Positions 26,878-36,930 are shown, counted from the stretch's first letter. The stretch: DNA of 64,000 nt from Lewinellaceae bacterium (GCA_020636355.1 JACJYB010000003.1:62001-126000); one strand, 5' to 3'. Numbers and translations are program-made. Notes: a model not told the origin generated them from the sequence alone.

Positions 26878-27303
26878 TTACTCAAAGGCTGCAAAAAACC
26901 GGTTGTTATCGATGTAATGATCGATTCCTCCGGCTGCCAGCCGGATGAAGTCAATCAGGGGTAAAATGCCGAATAGACCTCCGAATGTAAAAAAATAAGC
27001 GAGGATAAGTAGCCAGCTTCCGCCGAGATACACGCGGTGAATGCCCAGACACCCGAGAAATAACGCCAGTAGCACGGCGACTATGATTTCATTTTCACCT
27101 GTCCGGTCGACCATCTTTGAAATCCAGGCACGTCGGCGCTCCAGGCGTTTCTCCTGGCGTACCTCCTTCTTGGATAAAGTCCGCGATTCAGCCTGTTCGA
27201 TGGCAACTGCATCCTTCGCCGGCTGTTTTGCAGGGTGTATGGCATAACCTGGCTCAAGGATAAATAACCCCAGAAGGATAATGACGTATTTAATTAGTTT
27301 CAT
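26878..27303 (-). CDS. TM2-domain protein
   Basis: 141 residues from the ATG at 27301-27303, which gives a clean signal peptide (MKLIKYVIILLGLFILEPGYA); 12 further in-frame codons upstream would spoil it. A basic linker (KKEVRQEKRLERRR) follows. The last ~75 residues are a TM2 domain: two transmembrane helices with the LGIHRVYLGG turn and a GGLFGILPLIDFIRL second helix. TM2 proteins are widespread and poorly understood. It lies between the two T9SS genes on the same strand. Confidence 0.85.
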   Translation of the reverse strand: MKLIKYVIILLGLFILEPGYAIHPAKQPAKDAVAIEQAESRTLSKKEVRQEKRLERRRAWISKMVDRTGENEIIVAVLLALFLGCLGIHRVYLGGSWLLILAYFFTFGGLFGILPLIDFIRLAAGGIDHYIDNNRFFAAFE

Positions 27304-27509
27304 CTTGGTCTGTTTTATACAAAGGATGCATAAGATCAAGCATCACCCCTATAACGGATCAACAAAAAGTGTACAGACGTCCGGTTTAGAGAACAGAATA
27401 AGGGAAACGAATTTTTTATTGGTAAGTCAGTGGACGGAGTGACCCACTTATGCGTTTAATTGGAAGGCCATTGTTATCCATTTAAACGACTACATGGAAT
27501 GCACTTATG

Positions 27510-27543
27510 AGGCATCATCTGCAATAGCAGGGGATGCCTTTTT
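27510..27543 (+). terminator. Plus-oriented terminator-like hairpin without a plus-strand gene
   Basis: AGGCATC/GATGCCT (27510-27516 with 27533-27539) enclose an inner CTGC/GCAG stem with an AATA loop, followed by TTTTT. In this orientation it has no coding gene upstream. It lies 27 bp past the stop of the minus-strand M1 gene. Confidence 0.55.
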
Positions 27544-27569
27544 GATTTATTGAACCTGGCCTGCGTACT

Positions 27570-29525
27570 CTAGTTTACCTTGATAAATTTTTGCGATAAG
27601 ACCACATTGGAGAAGGCTATTCGGAGAACATAAAATCCCTGAGGCAATTCCGTAACCGGTACTGAATATAGAGTACTTCCGGGTAATGCACCTTGCTTCA
27701 TTTGCTTTCCCGCCACATCGGAGATGGTATAGGTTAGACTACTTACGCCGGGTGTATTAAAGTAAAGGATGGAGGTTACCGGATTGGGGAAAATTCGGAT
27801 TGCCGTTTTTTTCGGATCAATCTGAAGCGCTGAAGTTTGCTGTGTAACAGTGTTATTTGCAGAGATCAGCCAGTGGTTGGGGTCAATATCCATTCCCGTA
27901 ACCGTGAAGTCCAAAGGGATAGCGAATTCCTGGCCGGAAAATGCGTGCTGGATGATGACCATGGTGTCGCGATCAATACCATGCAGCAGTATCTGAAGAG
28001 GCATGGAGAAAAAAGCTGTAGCTACTGAGGAAGTCGATTGAGCAACGGTAAGGTGCAATAGATCGGAAGATTGATCCCAGGAAATATGGTAGGAAGGATA
28101 GCCCTCACCGTAGTACCACTGCTGAAAAAAATCCGTGAGGTCCTGGCCGCTGGTTGCTTCCAGGTGTTGTTTTAAATTATCCGTACGTGCAAAACCATAC
28201 GCCAGTTCTGGATCGCTCAGGTAAGCCCGAATCCCTCCAAAAAAAGCTTCCTCGCCTAGCTTCCACCGCAACATGTGCAACAACATGGCTCCTTTGTTAT
28301 AAGTCAGTCTTCCGTCGAAAATCCGGTTGACCGATGAGGTATCGGTGACGAATACCGATCCGCCGGGAGCGCTGGTGACCGATCCGATCTTTCCGGTAAG
28401 CCACTGTTGCCAGTCCTGAGTGCCCAGACCGTGTTCGTAACACAGACCTTCGCAATAGGTGGCAAATCCTTCATTCAACCAGATGTCCTGCCAGCTCCCG
28501 CAGGTCACTTTGTCTCCAAACCACTGATGAGCGAGTTCATGAGATACCAGTAAAAAGGAGAAGTTATAGGCGAACGTCATGGTCTGGTGTTCCATACCGC
28601 CTCCCCAGCCAAACTGCGCATGCCCGTATTTCTCGAGGGCAAATGGGTAAAGCCCAAATAATTCATTGTACAGCTGCATCACCGGGACGACCTGACTGGT
28701 CTGATTAATGGCCGAATTCAGATTTTCGGGATACACATAATTGAGCACTTCAATATTGTCACCACCAGGTACGGGTACGTAATCGGAATAGGCAGCGTAA
28801 TCGGTAATGCCCAGGGCGACCAGGTAGGAGGCGATGGGGTAGTGGGTCTGCCAGTGGTGGCGGCTCATCGTGTCCGATACGGGAGTCACATCCATCAAAA
28901 GACCATTGCTCGCTACCCGGTACGCATTTGGCGTCGTAACCAGGATATCCATACTGTCAATCTTGTCACTCAGGTCCTGTTTGCAAGGCCACCAACTACT
29001 GGCGCCATAAGGCTCGGATAACGTCCAGATGATCGGCGTACCCTGATGATTACTTTGTACCCAGTAACCAAACCCACCACCAGTTGGTACTCCGTGATAG
29101 CTGATGGAAATGCTGTCTGGTTGCCCGGAAGTAATCATGCCTGGCAATCCTATTTCCAGGGTCTGTGCTTCCGACTGTTCATAATTATTCAGGCGAATGC
29201 CGTGATACCGGATTGAATCGATGGTCATTCCGGAGTTGAAATCAAAAGCTAACCGGTCCAAGGTGGCAAGCGCCGTAAAGTGCGTGGTCACCGTGCCCCG
29301 GATAAAATTAACAGCGGGATCAATGGTCCAGTCCATTCGATCGTAGTGAATGTCGAAGTTGGATCCGGTCTCACGGGTTTCCAGGGTTTGAATTAGTTGT
29401 TGGCGTGAAGCCGATTTCATTTCAGCATGCTGGAGGTCTGTTGCAGGATCAAGCTGGGCGTAACCAGGAATCCAGATCAAAACCAGCGCCAAAACCACGA
29501 GTTCATTCCTTAGTAGTGTGTTCAT
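27570..29525 (-). CDS. M1-family metallopeptidase with T9SS sorting domain
   Basis: 651 residues. After a signal peptide (LALVLIWIPGYA) comes an M1 catalytic region with GGGMEHQTM (GxMEN-type), the zinc motif HELAH at about 329-333, and the Glu ligand after 18 residues (WLNEGFATY). The last ~80 residues begin IRIFPNPVTS and end in FIKVN, a T9SS type A domain. It probably acts as a surface aminopeptidase. It lies 60 bp downstream of the SGNH hydrolase gene on the same strand. Confidence 0.93.
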   Translation of the reverse strand: MNTLLRNELVVLALVLIWIPGYAQLDPATDLQHAEMKSASRQQLIQTLETRETGSNFDIHYDRMDWTIDPAVNFIRGTVTTHFTALATLDRLAFDFNSGMTIDSIRYHGIRLNNYEQSEAQTLEIGLPGMITSGQPDSISISYHGVPTGGGFGYWVQSNHQGTPIIWTLSEPYGASSWWPCKQDLSDKIDSMDILVTTPNAYRVASNGLLMDVTPVSDTMSRHHWQTHYPIASYLVALGITDYAAYSDYVPVPGGDNIEVLNYVYPENLNSAINQTSQVVPVMQLYNELFGLYPFALEKYGHAQFGWGGGMEHQTMTFAYNFSFLLVSHELAHQWFGDKVTCGSWQDIWLNEGFATYCEGLCYEHGLGTQDWQQWLTGKIGSVTSAPGGSVFVTDTSSVNRIFDGRLTYNKGAMLLHMLRWKLGEEAFFGGIRAYLSDPELAYGFARTDNLKQHLEATSGQDLTDFFQQWYYGEGYPSYHISWDQSSDLLHLTVAQSTSSVATAFFSMPLQILLHGIDRDTMVIIQHAFSGQEFAIPLDFTVTGMDIDPNHWLISANNTVTQQTSALQIDPKKTAIRIFPNPVTSILYFNTPGVSSLTYTISDVAGKQMKQGALPGSTLYSVPVTELPQGFYVLRIAFSNVVLSQKFIKVN

Positions 29526-29586
29526 ACCAAACCGTTATGGATTAGAAATCCGGTTAAACCAACAAAGTTCAGCATCCTAAAGGAAT

Positions 29587-31365
29587 TTAGGGCTTTATTA
29601 ACGGAAGTAATGCGGATCCAAACCGCTTATACCCATCCGCATTCGGATGCAGTCCATCGGAAAACAGGGATTCATCGATCTTGTGATCCGGTTGTAAGAA
29701 TACAGAGCCGACATCTCCAAAACGGATATCCTGATCACCGGCCAAACGGGCTATTTGCAGATTCAGGTCCACAATCCGCGCTTCGTAATCACGGCGGGGG
29801 AGGAGTCCCATCAAAAGAATTTCTGCTTCAGGTTGCCGGTACCGGATTGCATCGAGCAACAGGTTCAGTCCGGTAAGAATCTCATCATCCGTATTCAGAT
29901 GCAGATTATTGGTTCCGATCATCACAATGACTTTCCCGGCCGCAAAGCCATCCAGTTCACCGTGGTAAACGCGCCACAAAACATTCTCAATCCGGTCCCA
30001 ACCATAAGCTAGATTACGCAATCCCATGGGCGTGAAGTTGTTGGACCAGCTGGCTTCTTCCCGTACGATAGGGGCTTTAGGCTCACCGCCCCAGAAATGA
30101 ACGATGGAGTTGGCCAGGATGACCATTTTAGGAGGAGTGGCGGCATTCATGGCCAGGATCTCCCGGTGGCGCATTTCCCAGTCGTAATTGCCTGGTTCCC
30201 GCCGTTGCGTACAAGGCTGGGTGGTGGAAACGGATCCGACAGGTTCGTGTAAAATGGTTCGCAGCGCCTTTTCATAACCCTCAGCGTAATGCTTCATGCC
30301 CAGATCGGAGGGATGGGTGCCGTCGACCATATCATCCATGTCGATCCCGATCTGGTCTTTCGTCAGGTAATATAAGCCGGAAATGCCTTCCGCTTTGAGA
30401 GCCTGATAGGCTTGTAGCTGGATCCGGTTGACCCGTTCGTAAGCATGGAGACGTCTATGGTCAAGGCTACCGTCGGTATAGCCGTCATGATCAACGAGCA
30501 AAATGGGCGTCTCCGGGTGAACTTCTTTAAGCCTATGGATAGCATGCAGTATTCTTCGGGTCAATTCATCATCCGGGTAGGTGGTCGAATCGGTGAGATT
30601 TGGCAGGCAATCGATCAGGTAAATCTTTGCCTTGATCTCCGTGAGTAACTCAATGATTTCCGGCTCCAGGCGACCATTGCCGGAGAAAGCCAGGTTGATG
30701 AGCGGATGATCCATCTTACTGGCGAGGATATTCGTCCAGCCCATTCCCGGACGGGATGCGACACCACCCTGAGCAATTGACGTTCCGTAAACTACGATAG
30801 GTAATTCCGGGCGCACCGGTAGCGGTTCAAAATAATCCTCGGGATCAACTCCAATTTCGAGCCAGGTGACATGGTTGTAGAGCGGTAGATACATCCGGTA
30901 TTCACGACCGAGCTCATGGTACCTGTCATTGGCCGTCATACCGGAGAAACGATACACGATGGTGTCTTTAAATTGGCGACTGCCTCTGCACCAGTTCCAG
31001 TTGCCGTCACTGTCAATGGCGTACAAGTCCAGGCCGCTGACTCCGGTAGCCGGCATATGGGGCATTTCCAGATTACCATCTACCTGATACCGCACGATAA
31101 TGGAGGAGGCATTGGATCGGAAACGAATGGATAATCCTGCCGTGTGATGCGACAGGTTCCAAACGGGTTCACGGACATCTGCCTGTGCACGTGCCGGCAA
31201 GCGGTCGTAAGGCGACGCGGATTCGGACGGCCAGGCAACGCCTTCAATGAACTGTTGGTTGGTTTGTGCCGGATTCCACCAGCTGACTTGTGCCGAAATG
31301 TAAGTCGTCCAAATCAGAATGAATGAAATGGAAATCGTCCGCCTTAATGAAAAGCCCATCATCAA
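29587..31365 (-). CDS. Two-domain SGNH/GDSL hydrolase
   Basis: 592 residues with signal peptide (ISISFILIWTTYISA). The N-terminal half has a carbohydrate-binding-like beta region followed by a first SGNH domain (VVYGTSIAQGG, NLAFSGNGR, DGTHPSDLG). The second half is another SGNH domain (MVILANSIVHFWGG, MIGTNNLHLN, DGLHPNADG) with the Ser block I residue in NSIVH and the catalytic DxxH near the end. Family enzymes are typically deacetylases of sugars or other esterases. The doubled domain is notable. It is probably co-transcribed with the downstream M1 gene. Confidence 0.86.
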   Translation of the reverse strand: MMMGFSLRRTISISFILIWTTYISAQVSWWNPAQTNQQFIEGVAWPSESASPYDRLPARAQADVREPVWNLSHHTAGLSIRFRSNASSIIVRYQVDGNLEMPHMPATGVSGLDLYAIDSDGNWNWCRGSRQFKDTIVYRFSGMTANDRYHELGREYRMYLPLYNHVTWLEIGVDPEDYFEPLPVRPELPIVVYGTSIAQGGVASRPGMGWTNILASKMDHPLINLAFSGNGRLEPEIIELLTEIKAKIYLIDCLPNLTDSTTYPDDELTRRILHAIHRLKEVHPETPILLVDHDGYTDGSLDHRRLHAYERVNRIQLQAYQALKAEGISGLYYLTKDQIGIDMDDMVDGTHPSDLGMKHYAEGYEKALRTILHEPVGSVSTTQPCTQRREPGNYDWEMRHREILAMNAATPPKMVILANSIVHFWGGEPKAPIVREEASWSNNFTPMGLRNLAYGWDRIENVLWRVYHGELDGFAAGKVIVMIGTNNLHLNTDDEILTGLNLLLDAIRYRQPEAEILLMGLLPRRDYEARIVDLNLQIARLAGDQDIRFGDVGSVFLQPDHKIDESLFSDGLHPNADGYKRFGSALLPLIKP

Positions 31366-31510
31366 TTAGTTTTGGTTCGGAATTTAGTAAATATTCATGG
31401 ACATGGGGGACTTGGGAAAAGACTTCACCGGGTCTTAAGATTGAACCAGAATCTATTTCTTTCAACTTCTACTTAACATAATATTAATTATAGGCTAAAA
31501 GAGCTATTTC

Positions 31511-32373
31511 TTAGTCGGGCTTCTTCCAGCCAGCCCGCAGCATCACCAACGCCGTATAAAGGATCACCACCATGACCACCCAGCGCAGCGTGTGCAGCGG
31601 CAGCGACTTGACGACCAGCACGGCTATCAACACCGCACCGATTGCCGGTATGGCCATACCGACGGCTGCCTTGCGGTTGTAAGCGCCCGCCTTAATGAAT
31701 CGCACCGAAGCTGGCGGCATCAGGAACGCGCAGGAACCCATCATCACCGGAAACGCGACCAACGGCGACATACCCAAGGCATAGACCAACGCCATACATG
31801 GCGCATACAAACCAATCCCGGCGGTCATCAGTGTGCCCAGGATAAAATTTCCTGCCACCGCAACGGCGAGTTTTCCCGCAGACAGTCCGAGGGCATCACC
31901 GCCGCCTGTGATCCAGTTCAACTGACCGGCTAACATAAAAAGACAGTTACCAGCAAGGCAATTCCCATGGTCAACCGGATCTGACGTTCTGTCCATCTTG
32001 CGATCATTCCAGCCCCAAAGACTGCACCGGCCATGGCGGCCAGAATCATGGCAATCAGTGTCAATGGTTCCACCTCCACAATACCGATGAACAAAAAGGC
32101 CTGCAACAACACCGCCAAGGTATTCGCTACATTTAGTGTGCCTGGCAACACACGATCTTTGGTCTGTCCGAAAAATTTCAATAACGCAGTCTGCGGAGCA
32201 AAGGCACCTATGCCCAGGACATCAAAAAAATTGACCACGAATCCGATTATGCCCGTCTTCAGCCAACTGCTTTCGGGTTCCAGTTGGTCACGGTGCCGAT
32301 GCAAGTCCCGAAACAGGACGAATCCAAACCACAGTGTGAGCAATCCTAATGCAATCCAAATCGCAGTAATCAT
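31511..32373 (-). pseudogene. TSUP-family (TauE/SafE) permease with a one-base frameshift
   Basis: Two partial frames together give a complete ~289-residue membrane permease of the TauE/SafE (TSUP) family, whose members export sulfite or organosulfonates. The N-terminal half shows GFVVNFFDVLGIGAFAPQTALLK; the C-terminal half runs from MLAGQLNW to the end at 31511. The frame is lost at the A5 run 31937-31941 (plus strand): one extra base would fuse ..LLVTVF to FMLAGQ.. without any loss. It may be a real mutation, a sequencing error or a phase-variable site. I start it at 32371-32373; the longer frame upstream is inside a repeat. Confidence 0.75.
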
Positions 32374-32390
32374 TTTAGTTATTTCACTTA

Positions 32391-32430
32391 TGAGATCTCT
32401 CCTCACGCCGTTGGCTCGGCCGAGATGACA
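32391..32430. repeat. Intergenic repeat-like element (A)
   Basis: A 40-bp stretch beginning TGAGATCTCTCC and ending CGAGATGACA, including the perfect palindrome CTCGGCCGAG (32415-32424). It resembles short intergenic repeats I know from Bacteroidota genomes (TGTCATCTCG..GAGATCTCA type), read on the opposite strand. Recall-based; copy number elsewhere cannot be seen. Confidence 0.5.
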
Positions 32431-32476
32431 ATTCCTGTTTGAGTGAGCTAGCTTTATTTTAAAGTTAGCTTCCGAT

Positions 32477-32525
32477 CAGGCAAGCTGAGCGGAGCCGATT
32501 TGTCAGGCCGAGCGGAGTCGAAGCC
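32477..32525. repeat. Intergenic repeat-like element (B), two imperfect copies
   Basis: Two imperfect copies of a GC-rich unit occur side by side: CAGGC..GAGCGGAGCCGA (32477-32498) and CAGGCCGAGCGGAGTCGA (32504-32521), continuing AAGCC. The sequence is like the AGGCTGAGCGGAGTCGAAGCC type of dispersed repeat. It lies between the TSUP and serine dehydratase genes. Confidence 0.5.
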
Positions 32526-32534
32526 CCCCCTACA

Positions 32535-34136
32535 TTAACATACTTTATAGGCATGCTGTCTGCGCTCGGATTCATTCGCTTCGAGGCGCGCTTCGATTTC
32601 CTTGGCGGATTTGGTGATCGCTAATCCGCCCAATCCGGTGCAACGCAAGGTATTGGGTAATGCATCACCGACCCGCTTCATGGTCTCAATCACCTCATCC
32701 AGCGGAATCAGATGCTGGTAATCCGATAACGCCATATTGGCGCTGGATAGCGCATTCGTCGCTGCCATCACATTGCGGTTCAGACAAGGCGCTTCCACCC
32801 GGTCTGCGATGGTATCACAGATCATGCCCAGAGATGATTGCAGCGCCATGGAAGCAGCGCCCAGGGCCTTTTCAAGACTTCCGTTTTGCAAGGTGACGAT
32901 ACCCGCAGCCGCCATTCCGGAACCGGAACCGCATTCGGCCATACATCCTCCCACCTCAGCGGCAAATGTGGCATGGGCTGCAATAAAAACACCGATCAGC
33001 CCAGCTGCCAGCATCGCTTTAACGGTGGCGTCTTCCGGAAAATCAAATGCATCCGAAATTCCCAGAATGGCTCCCGGCAGTGCACCGCACGAACCCGCGG
33101 TTGGTGCTGCCACAATGATTCCCATGGAACTTTTGACTTCCATCATGGCGGAAACGTACAAGATAATTCGGTTGAGCACATCGTCCCGTACCAACTGTCC
33201 GGTAAACATCCGCCTGGATAGTTCCAGGGATTGAGGTCCCAGGATACGATCTGCATAAGAGGTGCCCTTGAGCCCCTGGGCGATGGAATTCCGCATGATA
33301 TGAACAATTTCACGCATCTTCTCAAAGACCTCACCTTTGTCAATGTCCCCACGCTGGCTTTCATACGCCAGCGCTAATTCCCAAAGCTCCAATCCTCGAT
33401 TCCGATTGTATTCCTGCATTTCTTCTGAGGTAATAAACGGCACGTGCAAGTCTTTGCGTGCCAGAACAGGCAACACAGGGTGTAGTTCCTTCACGTAGAT
33501 AATGTCCTCAATTATTGCTTCAACTAATGGATACAACTTATTGAATACAAATGAATTGTGTTTAATTTCTACATAGGCATTTAAGCCTGTATGGATCCAA
33601 ACACCATCACAGGACATGGATTCATTGATGGCTTTGACCAATTGGTTTGCCGAATCTTCCGATCCTACATAAATGAGGGTTTCATAATAGTCCCCATTCA
33701 TGGAAACCTTTGATCCATCGATTTCAATCACCTCGATCATGCCTCCGCCGGTCGAAATGGCTGTTAACCAATGTGTTTCCCGCTCATTGATTAAAGTAAT
33801 TTTATACGTATTTGGGTGGCTCGCTCCTATCGGGTGAATATCAATTTTGATTTTAATCCCGGCTTCATCGATAGCTTCCTGATAGGTAGGCAATCGCTCA
33901 TCATGCGCTTCCCATCCGAGAAATCCTCCAAAAAGCCCCATATCCGAACCCTGCCCTTTATGGGTTGTGGCCAGGGAACCATTGGGATCAAATTCGATGT
34001 AAACCTCCCGGATGTCACCGTCCATTAGATCCCGGCAGATACGGCCTATGCGCAAGGAAGCGGCACAATGCGAACTGGAAGGCCCACGCATGACCGGCCC
34101 TATGACATCATTGAAAATACTTGGATAATTGGCCAT
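32535..34136 (-). CDS. L-serine ammonia-lyase, iron-sulfur dependent, single chain
   Basis: 533 residues from the ATG at 34134-34136 (MANYPSIFND); an in-frame ATG at 34187 overlaps the -7 box. It deaminates L-serine to pyruvate using a [4Fe-4S] cluster. The N-terminal beta domain holds GPSSSHCAASLR. The C-terminal alpha domain holds PTAGSCGALPG and GMICDTIADRVEAPC, which include the cluster-ligating Cys residues. Length and order match the fused SdaA/SdaB type. The gene is divergent from the propeller/permease/RidA-fusion run, with about 170 bp between the starts. Confidence 0.95.
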   Translation of the reverse strand: MANYPSIFNDVIGPVMRGPSSSHCAASLRIGRICRDLMDGDIREVYIEFDPNGSLATTHKGQGSDMGLFGGFLGWEAHDERLPTYQEAIDEAGIKIKIDIHPIGASHPNTYKITLINERETHWLTAISTGGGMIEVIEIDGSKVSMNGDYYETLIYVGSEDSANQLVKAINESMSCDGVWIHTGLNAYVEIKHNSFVFNKLYPLVEAIIEDIIYVKELHPVLPVLARKDLHVPFITSEEMQEYNRNRGLELWELALAYESQRGDIDKGEVFEKMREIVHIMRNSIAQGLKGTSYADRILGPQSLELSRRMFTGQLVRDDVLNRIILYVSAMMEVKSSMGIIVAAPTAGSCGALPGAILGISDAFDFPEDATVKAMLAAGLIGVFIAAHATFAAEVGGCMAECGSGSGMAAAGIVTLQNGSLEKALGAASMALQSSLGMICDTIADRVEAPCLNRNVMAATNALSSANMALSDYQHLIPLDEVIETMKRVGDALPNTLRCTGLGGLAITKSAKEIEARLEANESERRQHAYKVC

Positions 34137-34188
34137 AGCTTTAGCGATTTTGAAGTTGAGGCATCCGGTAATCAAATCAGGTTCCATT

Positions 34189-34196
34189 CAAATTTA
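34189..34196 (-). promoter_or_regulatory. Candidate -7 box of the serine dehydratase gene
   Basis: Minus-strand TAAATTTG fits TANNTTTG exactly, about 53 bp before the preferred start at 34136. It overlaps the more upstream in-frame ATG region, supporting the shorter protein. Confidence 0.55.
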
Positions 34197-34308
34197 ACAA
34201 GGAATACCGGACATCTGGAACTTTTAAACAATCCTGCATTCAAAATGCAAATGTTCTCTGTGTACCTTGTTAACGGAGATTCTCCTACCAACCATTGAAT
34301 CAAAGCGT

Positions 34309-36930
34309 ATGACCGTTCGACAAATACTCCTTTTGCTCATTCTTTTACAAGCAGGAATTCGTCCAATGAAAGCACAACAAGCCCCAACCTCCCTTGAAAG
34401 CTCATTTGAAGCTTATCAAACTATGAAAGCAGCAAGTACCTATCACCAGGAATGGGTATCGATCGGACCGATGGTGAATTCTGCCCGGGCAGATGTTGTG
34501 TTGGTTAATCACCAAGATCCGGCAACCATGTACGTGGGCTTTGGATCCGGAGGGTTATGGAAAACGACGAATAATGGTTTGGACTGGCATCCGGTTTTTG
34601 AAAATCAGGCTGCGCTTGGCATTGGAGATGCGGCCCTGGCTCCTTCCAATCCGGACATCATCTATCTGGGTACCGGAGAACACCTTAAGAAGCCACGAAA
34701 CTTTACACTTCCAGGGAACGGTATCTATCGTTCTGAAGATGCCGGTAAAACATGGATGCATGTTGGCCTGGAAGACTCCCGGGCGATCGCTGAAATTGCT
34801 GTTCACCCCTCCAACCCGGATATCGTTTTCGTTTGCGTTCTCGGGCATCTGTGGACACCCAACAGTCAACGCGGCGTTTACCGTAGCATCGACGGGGGAA
34901 AATCCTGGGAGCAAGTATTGTATGTGGACGATCATACCGGAGCAAATGATGTAGTTATCTCCCCTACCGACCCCAATCGGATCTATGCCACTCTTTGGGA
35001 AGTTTATCCTGGCATCAGCGGCTCCAACAGCGGAGTCTATGTCAGCTCGGACGGTGGGACGTCCTGGTACCGATGCACTGATGGCCTTCCGGTCAATGAC
35101 CACATTGGACGGATCGGAGTGGCCGTGTCACAGCAGGACCCCGATAAGGTTTATGCGTTTGTGGATAACCTGAATAACCCCAGGGATGACGCGGCTGAAT
35201 TGTACCGGTCCCTGGATGGCGGAAAACATTGGCTGAGGACCCATGAGCAGCCCTTTAAGCTTTTTCCGGGTATCGGATGGTATTTCACTGATGTCCATGT
35301 CAATCCTAAAAATGATGATGATGTCTATTGCCTGGGTGTCCGGCTGGCGCGAAGTCTGGATGGAGGAAAGACCTTTTCATTCCTGGGAGGCCATATACAA
35401 CATATGAATCCCAGTGCGGCGCAGGGATTGCATTTGGATCAATGCGAATTATGGATCAATCCGGAGCATCCAAATCATTTAGCCGTCGGAAATGACGGAG
35501 GATTGTATGTCAGTTACGATGCGGGAGGATCCTGGACCCATTTCAATAATCTGCCGGTTGGTGAGTTTTACGATCTGACCATTGACCAGAAGCAAGCTTT
35601 GATCTTTGGAGGCACGCAGGATGATGCAACCGTTTACGGCCCCGCCCAGGAATTGAACACCCATTTTCCCGATCCCTGGAAATACATCTGGATCGACCCG
35701 TGGGATGGCGGTGATGGGTGTGTCAGTCAGGTTGATCCCGAAGATTCCTGCATTGTCTATTATAGCCAGCAGCATGGGGAGGCTATCCGATATGATCGTT
35801 GTGCGGACTCCACGTTTCGTATTAAACCATCACTTCCGGAATCAATACCGGACACCCTGAATTTCAATTACATAACGCCATATTTTATTTCCCCGCATCA
35901 ATCGAAAACCCTGTATCATGGGGGGAATTATGTTTTTAAGAGCAAGGACCGGGGAAATAGCTGGCAAGTGAATAGCCCCAACCTGGCTAAGTCTTCATTC
36001 AGCGGGAAAATGTCTTTTGCACTGGGTGACTTGAAAGAATCAAAGCTCGCTCCCGGCACATTGTATGCCGGAACCGATCACGGAGCCTTCTGGGTATCGG
36101 AAGACGATGGATCCAGCTGGGAAGAACGATCTTTGGGACTGGCAAATAATTACATTCGAAGCATTTGTCCGTCGGGTTTTAGTCAAGGTCGGGTGTACCT
36201 CACTATGACCGGCCTGAATTACGATGATCTGGGCAGTTATGTTTATCGTTCGGATGACCATGGACTAAATTGGAATTCCATAAATTATGGATTACCCGCA
36301 GAGCCAGCGACCGTAGTATTAGAGGATCCATTGATTGAAAACCTGGTCTACCTTGGTACGGTAAGAGGGGTATATATCTCCGGAGACTATGGAGCTCATT
36401 GGCAAATCCTGGGCGAAATGCCTCCGTGTGCGATTGCTGATCTGGATATTCTTGAAAGTTCAGGTGAGCTGATTGCTGCTACTCATGGACGTGGCATGTA
36501 TAAGTTAGATCTGAAACCTATCCGGGAGTGGATGACAGAAAATGATCCTTCTTCCGGTGACCATTTGTTCTCCATTTCACCCGTAACGCGTCCCTGGTTC
36601 AATGCGTTGGGGGGCGAGGTTGATCAACGCACCATTAAGAAAATGACGATATCCTATTGGCTCTACAGAGCTGAAAACATTACCCTACAGCTCGAGAATG
36701 AAAAAGGAGAAATCCAGTGGACGCATGAGTTTGACGGAAAGCGCGGAGTCAACCAGGTTCGCTGGGATCTGGTAGTCCGAGAGGTATTCAGTGATTTACC
36801 GTATTTTATTCACTATAAAAAATATTTGGATGCCGGCGATTACCAAATGAAACTGATCATCAATGGCCAGACAACATCCACCCGGACGTGTCAGGTCAAG
36901 AAAGCTACTTCACCCTATGCCGGGAAATGA
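34309..36930 (+). CDS. Secreted BNR/VPS10-like beta-propeller protein
   Basis: 873 residues from the ATG at 34309, which begins a signal peptide (ILLLLILLQAGIRPMKA); 14 extra codons from a TTG at 34267 are possible. About nine Asp-box (BNR, SxDxGxxW) repeats are visible, e.g. YRSIDGGKSW, YVSSDGGTSW, YVSYDAGGSW, FKSKDRGNSW and WVSEDDGSSW. They define a VPS10/sortilin-type or glycosidase-like propeller. A C-terminal region (about 750 on) is a separate beta domain. No T9SS sorting domain is seen. Family members are secreted sugar- or protein-binding proteins or lyases; the role here is unknown. First gene of a three-gene run. Confidence 0.86.
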   Translation: MTVRQILLLLILLQAGIRPMKAQQAPTSLESSFEAYQTMKAASTYHQEWVSIGPMVNSARADVVLVNHQDPATMYVGFGSGGLWKTTNNGLDWHPVFENQAALGIGDAALAPSNPDIIYLGTGEHLKKPRNFTLPGNGIYRSEDAGKTWMHVGLEDSRAIAEIAVHPSNPDIVFVCVLGHLWTPNSQRGVYRSIDGGKSWEQVLYVDDHTGANDVVISPTDPNRIYATLWEVYPGISGSNSGVYVSSDGGTSWYRCTDGLPVNDHIGRIGVAVSQQDPDKVYAFVDNLNNPRDDAAELYRSLDGGKHWLRTHEQPFKLFPGIGWYFTDVHVNPKNDDDVYCLGVRLARSLDGGKTFSFLGGHIQHMNPSAAQGLHLDQCELWINPEHPNHLAVGNDGGLYVSYDAGGSWTHFNNLPVGEFYDLTIDQKQALIFGGTQDDATVYGPAQELNTHFPDPWKYIWIDPWDGGDGCVSQVDPEDSCIVYYSQQHGEAIRYDRCADSTFRIKPSLPESIPDTLNFNYITPYFISPHQSKTLYHGGNYVFKSKDRGNSWQVNSPNLAKSSFSGKMSFALGDLKESKLAPGTLYAGTDHGAFWVSEDDGSSWEERSLGLANNYIRSICPSGFSQGRVYLTMTGLNYDDLGSYVYRSDDHGLNWNSINYGLPAEPATVVLEDPLIENLVYLGTVRGVYISGDYGAHWQILGEMPPCAIADLDILESSGELIAATHGRGMYKLDLKPIREWMTENDPSSGDHLFSISPVTRPWFNALGGEVDQRTIKKMTISYWLYRAENITLQLENEKGEIQWTHEFDGKRGVNQVRWDLVVREVFSDLPYFIHYKKYLDAGDYQMKLIINGQTTSTRTCQVKKATSPYAGK

